Assembly (NCBI GenBank): GCA_934746785.1
Contig: CAKVFO010000126.1
Span: 1-9,987, forward strand
Length of the DNA: 9,987 bases
Reading direction: 5' to 3'
Source of the DNA: an uncultured Clostridium sp.
GTDB taxonomy: Bacteria > Bacillota > Clostridia > Clostridiales > Clostridiaceae
The notes beneath the pieces were generated by a model, which made no database searches, was not told the DNA's origin, and saw nothing but the letters and a program-made list of their open reading frames with translations. Of this stretch, positions 6,204-9,987 are shown piece by piece. The stretch's first letter is position 1; each line of letters opens with the position of its first letter. The translations under genes were made by a program, and so were the position numbers.

Positions 6204-6230
6204 GCTGAGGTTTTAAACCTCAGCCTTTTA
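6204..6230 (+). terminator. intrinsic terminator between convergent genes
   Basis: GCTGAGGTTT (6204-6213) and AAACCTCAGC (6215-6224) form a near-perfect stem. It is followed on the + strand by CTTTTATTTCTTTTT, a clear U-tract 14 nt after the ArsC-like stop. The flavin reductase stop is at 6228-6230, so the same hairpin probably also ends the convergent minus-strand transcript, although the minus-strand tail is less U-rich. Confidence 0.85.
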
Positions 6231-6809
6231 TTTCTTTTTAGTCTTTTTCTTTTTTATTGAATATCCAAAAGAACCTAGAGGTTTTGAATTTAATCCATAG
6301 TATTCTCCATGGCTGTAGCATATTAAGTTTGCTTTATTAAAGCAAATTTTACCCTTTTCATCTAAAAGATCTTCATTTACTTTTACATTAAGAACTTCAA
6401 GTAAAAACATATCATGTGTTCCAAGTGGAGTAATTGATTTTACTTTACATTCTAAAGAAACAGGTGATTTTGTTAAGGATGGAGTGCTTATGCTGTGTCC
6501 TTTATCAAGTTGAAGTCCAAAGTGTTTTATTTTATCTTCTTTTTTTCCGGATTTAACACCACAATAATCAACTATTTTAACCATTTCTTTTGTTGTAAGG
6601 TTAACAACACATTCTCCGCTTTCTTTTATGTATTCATGTGATAGTCTCTCAGGTCTTATTCCAACAGCAAGTGTAGGTGGCTTTGTACATACGGTGCTTA
6701 TCCATCCAACTGTAAAAACATTAACCTTATCTTCTTTATTTTTAGATGTTATTAATACTACAGGAGTAGGATTTAACATAACGCTTCCTTTAAAATTTAA
6801 TTTGTTCAT
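6228..6809 (-). CDS. flavin reductase family protein (DIM6/NTAB, flavoredoxin-like)
   Basis: This 193-residue cytoplasmic FMN-binding protein has a split-barrel flavin reductase-like domain that reduces or carries flavin for a partner oxidoreductase. Visible marks are NPTPVVLITSK (13-23), NVFTVGWISTVCTKPPTLAVGI (30-51) with the family's pattern of T/S residues contacting the FMN phosphate, RPERLSHEYI (52-61), and GECVVNL (65-71). The C-terminus ends with the flavoredoxin-like HGEYYGL...LGSFGYS followed by a lysine-rich tail KKKKTKKK. Length is normal for the family. The ATG start has AAGAGG 7 nt upstream. It is monocistronic, with its own promoter and a convergent neighbour. The reduced partner cannot be deduced from the neighbours. 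Confidence 0.87.
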   Translation of the reverse strand: MNKLNFKGSVMLNPTPVVLITSKNKEDKVNVFTVGWISTVCTKPPTLAVGIRPERLSHEYIKESGECVVNLTTKEMVKIVDYCGVKSGKKEDKIKHFGLQLDKGHSISTPSLTKSPVSLECKVKSITPLGTHDMFLLEVLNVKVNEDLLDEKGKICFNKANLICYSHGEYYGLNSKPLGSFGYSIKKKKTKKK

Positions 6810-6850
6810 AGAGATTCCTCTTTCAATAATAAAATTTTGTTATTGGCTAG

Positions 6851-6856
6851 ATTATA
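6851..6856 (-). promoter_or_regulatory. extended -10 promoter of the flavin reductase gene
   Basis: Minus-strand TGTTATAAT has TATAAT at 6856-6851 and the TGn extension at 6859-6857. The -35 position (TGGATT with a 17-nt spacer) is weak. Expected transcription start is near 6844, giving a leader of about 35 nt. Confidence 0.55.
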
Positions 6857-6897
6857 ACATTTATTAAGTTTTTAATCCATTGCTAATGTATTATTGT

Positions 6898-6930
6898 AAA
6901 TAATAAAGGCGCTGCCTATATGACAGCACC
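6898..6930 (-). terminator. intrinsic terminator of the carboxypeptidase gene
   Basis: On the minus strand GGTGCTG (6930-6924) pairs with CAGCGCC (6914-6908), 7 bp including one G-U, with a 9-nt loop. It is followed by TTTATTATTT (6907-6898). It lies 11 nt after the stop codon of the D-Ala-D-Ala carboxypeptidase, separating it from the flavin reductase promoter. Confidence 0.75.
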
Positions 6931-6940
6931 TTTTAAAAGA

Positions 6941-8233
6941 TTAATATCTTCTTCTTCTATAACTACTTCTTTTACGTTTTTTGTTATTTATCATTCTAAT
7001 AATTAACATTACTAATACAACTATTATAACTAAAAGAATTACAGTTGCTAGATATATTAAAATATTAGCTTTTATTAGGCTGAAAGTACTTAAATCTATT
7101 TTTCCTTTTGCAGTAGTAGAGAATTGTTTTACTTCTACTGTTAAAGAAACTTGATCAGATGAAGCGGCTTTCCAAGCACTGGTTGTTTTAGAGTCAACTG
7201 TTATTACAGCTTCTGAATTGTTCATATCATTATTATATAATTGAACATCTTCAGCTAAAACTATTGGAGCTGTAATTGTTTTTTTAGGACCAAAGAAACC
7301 AAAAACTTTATATTCTAACTCAGCTGTTCCTACTTCATCCCCATTTGCTTTATAAACTTTTCTAGTGGCATTTTCGCTATAATCCATCATTTTATCAATG
7401 TCTTTAAATCTTTGGGAGTCATTATTTCTATCATCCTTTAAAACTGCAGCTAAGTATTTTTTGCCATCTCTTTCATACACTCCAGCAAAACATGTTCCAG
7501 CCATGTTAGTTACTCCAGTCTTACCACCTATATTACCGTTTTTTCCTAGTTCAATATTTCTATTTTCTAGTTTTACAGTTGTATTTTGTGGAAGAGTAAC
7601 ATAAGCATCAGGAAGTAGTAAAGTTTCTCTAATCCAATCATTTTCATAAGCTGCTTTAGCAATTATAGCAAGCTCATAGGCAGTTGAATAGTTAACATCT
7701 ACATTATTGATAGGAAGTCCGTTAGGATTTTCAAAATGTGTATTTGTTAATCCAAGTTTAGCAGCCTTATCATTCATCATTTTCGAAAAACTTTCAGTGT
7801 TTCCTGCTACTTCATCAGATATCATATATGCAACGTCGTTAGCTGAATATAATAAAAGACTTTTCATTACAACATCAGCCGACATTGTATCTCCAACGCT
7901 TAAAGTTTTACCAGCAGGTGCCATCTTTTCTGATTGTAAAGTATATGGCGGTTGATTCTTAGCTTCTTGAGTATAAGTGATAGAATCATTTTTACTATTA
8001 TGTTCTGCAAATAATATAGCTGTCATAAGCTTTGTTGTACTTGCTAGATACATCTTATCATTAGCGTTCTTTTCATAAATTATTTCACCAGTATCATAAT
8101 CCATTATAATACCAGCTTCAGCAACAATTTTTGGCTGATTATCCTCTGTGGCCTGAACTATTTTAGCAGCAGGTGCTAATAATAATAGGGAAAGAGTTAA
8201 TGTAATGGTTTTTAATAGTTTTCTTTTTGTCAC
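6941..8233 (-). CDS. D-alanyl-D-alanine carboxypeptidase (low-molecular-weight PBP)
   Basis: This secreted serine DD-carboxypeptidase of the S11/DacA-DacF family removes the terminal D-Ala of peptidoglycan pentapeptides and limits crosslinking. The 430-residue protein has a signal peptide at 1-28 (basic MTKRK, hydrophobic core, cleavage likely after VQA). Its active-site motifs are S65-TTK68, S130-A-N132 and K238-T-G240. A beta-rich domain follows at about 290-375. The C-terminus has a true hydrophobic membrane helix at about 391-413 and a strongly basic tail ending RSSYRRRRY, rather than the amphipathic helix of E. coli PBP5. The start is GTG at 8231-8233, supported by GGGGAG (8241-8246) 7 nt upstream and by the signal peptide. 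It is monocistronic, with its own promoter and terminator. A symbol such as dacA or dacF cannot be assigned safely among Clostridium paralogues. Confidence 0.92.
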   Translation of the reverse strand: MTKRKLLKTITLTLSLLLLAPAAKIVQATEDNQPKIVAEAGIIMDYDTGEIIYEKNANDKMYLASTTKLMTAILFAEHNSKNDSITYTQEAKNQPPYTLQSEKMAPAGKTLSVGDTMSADVVMKSLLLYSANDVAYMISDEVAGNTESFSKMMNDKAAKLGLTNTHFENPNGLPINNVDVNYSTAYELAIIAKAAYENDWIRETLLLPDAYVTLPQNTTVKLENRNIELGKNGNIGGKTGVTNMAGTCFAGVYERDGKKYLAAVLKDDRNNDSQRFKDIDKMMDYSENATRKVYKANGDEVGTAELEYKVFGFFGPKKTITAPIVLAEDVQLYNNDMNNSEAVITVDSKTTSAWKAASSDQVSLTVEVKQFSTTAKGKIDLSTFSLIKANILIYLATVILLVIIVVLVMLIIRMINNKKRKRSSYRRRRY

Positions 8234-8286
8234 GGTTTATCTCCCCATCTCTTTCTGAAAATTTTATTGTCTTAACAAACATTTTT

Positions 8287-8315
8287 AGTATAGCATTTAT
8301 AAAAGCTAATAACAA
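8287..8315 (-). promoter_or_regulatory. promoter of the carboxypeptidase gene
   Basis: Minus-strand TTGTTA (8315-8310) and TATACT (8292-8287) lie 17 nt apart, with a TGC extension before the -10. This is the best-formed sigma-A-type promoter in the window, and its leader is about 47 nt. Confidence 0.65.
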
Positions 8316-8450
8316 TATGAATCATTAAGTATAATTGTATTTATATAATAAGTAACTATATTCTTAAATAAGATGATAAATTAGATCTCAGAAAAGTATA
8401 TTGAAAAATATTACATCTAAAAGTAAAAATGGTTAAAAAAGATAAAAATA

Positions 8451-8459
8451 TGATATAAT
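8451..8459 (+). promoter_or_regulatory. extended -10 promoter of the 70-aa protein gene
   Basis: TGATATAAT (TATAAT at 8454-8459) is an extended -10 on the + strand. The -35 position (TGGTTA at 8430-8435 with an 18-nt spacer) is only a partial match. Expected transcription start near 8466 leaves a leader of about 29 nt. Confidence 0.5.
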
Positions 8460-8494
8460 AAGGGAGTAAATTATAGCTAAAGGGTGGGTTAGAT

Positions 8495-8707
8495 TTGAGT
8501 GAAGCGTATAGATGCATGATTAAAGCAGAGAAGAATAAATACTACATAGGTAAAGATTATAATGGAAAGAAGTACAAGATATTAAAAAATAGACATATTA
8601 AATGTAAAGTTGGAGATGACTTCTACTTTTATGCTAATAAAGAAAAAGGATTTTTAAAGGACACTCTTATACCAATTTCAGATGAAATGGCAGGAGTAAA
8701 GAAATAG
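8495..8707 (+). CDS. small protein of unknown function, 70 aa
   Basis: I do not recognise this family. The 70-residue product is lysine- and tyrosine-rich and basic, with no signal peptide or membrane helix. It has short alternating hydrophobic/charged stretches (YYIGKDYNGKKYKIL, HIKCKVGDDFYFYANK) that suggest a small all-beta domain such as an SH3- or OB-like fold; that is inference only. It has a single internal pair of Cys (7 and 37). The gene looks real because GGGTGGG lies 6 nt before the TTG start, an extended -10 promoter is upstream, and a terminator follows the TAG by 9 nt. Codon usage matches the neighbours. It stands alone on the + strand between the carboxypeptidase and gatD. Confidence 0.7.
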   Translation: MSEAYRCMIKAEKNKYYIGKDYNGKKYKILKNRHIKCKVGDDFYFYANKEKGFLKDTLIPISDEMAGVKK

Positions 8708-8716
8708 TTTATAAAT

Positions 8717-8751
8717 AAAAAGACATGTATCAAAAGTGTACATGCCTTTTT
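8717..8751. terminator. bidirectional terminator between the 70-aa gene and gatD
   Basis: AGACATGTA (8721-8729) pairs with TACATGCCT (8739-8747), flanked by AAAA and TTTT arms, with a 9-nt loop. There is one A-C mismatch on the + strand, which becomes a G-U pair on the minus strand. It therefore folds better in the gatD transcript but has a U-run in both directions. It serves two convergent genes. Confidence 0.8.
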
Positions 8752-8770
8752 ATTATAAGTAATTATATGA

Positions 8771-9508
8771 TTATTTTTTCCAAGTTTCAGCTGTATATTT
8801 TTCTTTAATTATTTCCTTGGCTTTAAGAGGGAATGTATCATCTATTTCATCAAGTTTTACTTCACCATATTTTTTATTTAATGCAAGTGTAAGCATTCTA
8901 TCTGCAAGTTCAGGATTCTTTGATAAAAGTGAACCATGGAAGTAAGTACAGAAAGTATTTTTATAAATACATCCTTCATATCCATCTTCACCATTATTTC
9001 CATATCCATAAATACATTTACCTAAAGGCTTTAAGTTATTTATGTAAGTTCTTCCTGAGTGATTTTCAAAACCTACATAAGTTTCGTTATATTCTTCATT
9101 GTGGATAACTGTATTTCCAATAAATCTAGTATTTCCACCTTCTGTATATATATCAAGTATTCCAAGACCTTCAAGCTTTTCACCATTAGGAGCTCTATAA
9201 TATTTACCTAAAAGTTGATATCCTCCGCAAATTGCAAGAAATACTTTCTCTTCTTCAATATATTTTGCTATTTCTTCTCTTTTATTAGTTTTTAAATCTT
9301 CAGATACAATAGATTGCTCGTAATCTTGACCACCACCAAAAAATACAATGTCCATATCATCGCCATTAAAATCATCTTTAAGAGAAATATTAACTATATT
9401 AATTTTAATTCCACGTCTTTCAGCTCTGTCTTTTAATATAAGTATATTGCCTACATCTCCATATACATTTAAAAGATCAGGGTAAAGATGACAAATATTT
9501 AATTCCAT
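8771..9508 (-). CDS. gatD: lipid II isoglutaminyl synthase, glutaminase subunit GatD
   Basis: GatD is the class I glutamine amidotransferase subunit that frees ammonia from glutamine and passes it to MurT, which amidates the alpha-carboxyl of D-Glu in the lipid II stem peptide. The 245-residue protein begins MELNICHLYPDLLNVYGD, the characteristic GatD/CobQ-like opening. The nucleophile is C94 in LAICGGYQ, R128 lies in TRFIGN and the catalytic His is H191 in YFHGSLL. These positions match the Staphylococcus aureus enzyme closely, and the length is normal. An upstream in-frame ATG at 9532 was rejected: AAGGAGG (9514-9520) lies inside that extension, 5 nt before the chosen ATG. The gene follows murT with a 17-nt gap, as in the conserved murT-gatD operon. 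No substitution is seen in the recognisable active-site residues. Confidence 0.93.
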   Translation of the reverse strand: MELNICHLYPDLLNVYGDVGNILILKDRAERRGIKINIVNISLKDDFNGDDMDIVFFGGGQDYEQSIVSEDLKTNKREEIAKYIEEEKVFLAICGGYQLLGKYYRAPNGEKLEGLGILDIYTEGGNTRFIGNTVIHNEEYNETYVGFENHSGRTYINNLKPLGKCIYGYGNNGEDGYEGCIYKNTFCTYFHGSLLSKNPELADRMLTLALNKKYGEVKLDEIDDTFPLKAKEIIKEKYTAETWKK

Positions 9509-9513
9509 AACAT

Positions 9514-9520
9514 CCTCCTT
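9514..9520 (-). promoter_or_regulatory. ribosome binding site of gatD
   Basis: A perfect AAGGAGG, 5 nt before the ATG at 9506-9508, decides against the longer frame from 9532. Confidence 0.85.
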
Positions 9521-9525
9521 ATAAC

Positions 9526-9987
9526 TTACCAAAGTTTTTTGATATATCCCTTTGAATGTAGATGCTTTCTATAGTTAATCATAGCAGTATAAGTAGCTAA
9601 TATATATATTCTATCAGTTGAAGCATTCTTTATTTTTTCAGTTAGGGCTTCATAATCTTTTTCTACTATAAATGAAGATGAGTTTAGACCAGCAGTTTGA
9701 AGTCTTACAGCCATATCATATAATCTTGTACCAGATATAAATACATCTTTTATAGGAAGGGTAGATAACTTTTCAAAATCTACGTCCCATATCCAAGAAA
9801 CATCTTTTCCATCAGCATAATTATCATTAAGCATAAATAAAGTAGAGAATTCTTCCTTATTTAAGCATAAAGTTTCAAGAGCTTGATTATATCCAGCTGG
9901 ATTTTTAACAAGTATTATTTTAGCTTTTTTATCTCCAATAATAATTTCTTCTTGACGTCCGAAGCTTGAATCTTGCTTACTTAAAGA
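9526..9987 (-). CDS. murT: lipid II isoglutaminyl synthase, ligase subunit MurT (C-terminal part)
   Basis: MurT is the Mur ligase-like subunit that activates the D-Glu carboxylate of lipid II with ATP and uses ammonia from GatD. Only the last 153 residues are in the window; the frame runs open to the window edge, so the 5' part (central ATPase domain and the zinc ribbon insertion known in this family) lies outside. Visible are FGRQEEI, KIILVKNPAGYNQ, then LNDNYADGKDVSWIWDVDFE, the signature of the C-terminal DUF1727 domain that contacts GatD, and the ending YIKKLW. The ATG at 9834 inside the NDNYADG region is only an internal methionine, not a start. The stop TAA at 9526-9528 is 17 nt before gatD, so the two are cotranscribed and probably coregulated. 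Confidence 0.93.
   Translation of the reverse strand, partial: SLSKQDSSFGRQEEIIIGDKKAKIILVKNPAGYNQALETLCLNKEEFSTLFMLNDNYADGKDVSWIWDVDFEKLSTLPIKDVFISGTRLYDMAVRLQTAGLNSSSFIVEKDYEALTEKIKNASTDRIYILATYTAMINYRKHLHSKGYIKKLW

Noticed and set aside
8316..8430. Small RNA gene between the divergent carboxypeptidase and 70-aa genes
   Set aside because: Several TATAAT-like strings occur, but there is no terminator hairpin or stable fold, and AT-rich DNA gives such strings by chance.
9509..9532. Eight-residue N-terminal extension of GatD from ATG 9532
   Set aside because: The extension encodes the AAGGAGG site itself and overlaps the end of murT. The family N-terminus begins at the ATG at 9508.
1..9987. 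CRISPR array, insertion sequence, tRNA or phage module
   Set aside because: No regularly spaced repeats, transposase-like protein, cloverleaf or phage gene was seen on either strand.

Overview
The window looks like a chromosomal segment of a low-GC Firmicute, most likely Clostridium sensu stricto or a close relative. The signs are AT-rich codon usage (AAA, ATA, AGA, TTA), strong AGGAGG-type ribosome binding sites, extended -10 promoters (TGnTATAAT), compact A-tract/T-tract terminators, and Clostridium-like versions of MurT/GatD, a D-Ala-D-Ala carboxypeptidase and a PpaX-type phosphatase. I see no rRNA, tRNA, CRISPR array, insertion sequence or phage gene.

Layout. Positions 1-301 hold a 3' remnant of a nitroreductase gene (+ strand) with no intact 5' part. 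A 96-nt hairpin (325-420) separates it from a four-gene minus-strand phosphonate-type ABC transporter operon (phnD 3926->2898, phnC 2819->2055, phnE2 2052->1231, phnE1 1231->422). This operon has its own promoter (-10 at 3961-3966), a palindrome over the -35 region and a strong hairpin between phnD and phnC. Next, on the minus strand, is an acyltransferase-3 family membrane protein (4102-5055). It appears to start at ATT and carries Asn where the family has its catalytic His. A divergent two-gene + strand operon follows (PpaX-like HAD phosphatase, then an ArsC/Spx-fold protein). Then come two separate minus-strand genes, a DIM6/NTAB flavin reductase and a secreted, membrane-anchored D-Ala-D-Ala carboxypeptidase. 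A 70-aa orphan small protein (+, 8495-8707) follows, and the window ends with gatD and the 3' half of murT (minus).

How the genes work together. PhnD (lipoprotein), PhnC (ATPase) and two PhnE permeases should form one importer for an organophosphonate, phosphite or similar anion. No phosphonate-cleaving gene is visible, so the substrate is open. MurT/GatD amidate the D-Glu of lipid II, and the nearby DD-carboxypeptidase trims the same stem peptide, so the right-hand third has a peptidoglycan theme. The middle genes look like ordinary housekeeping or redox functions.

I did not find a clear new multi-gene system. The best leads are the acyltransferase with a non-canonical start and missing catalytic His, the regulatory structures of the phn operon, and the unidentified small protein.
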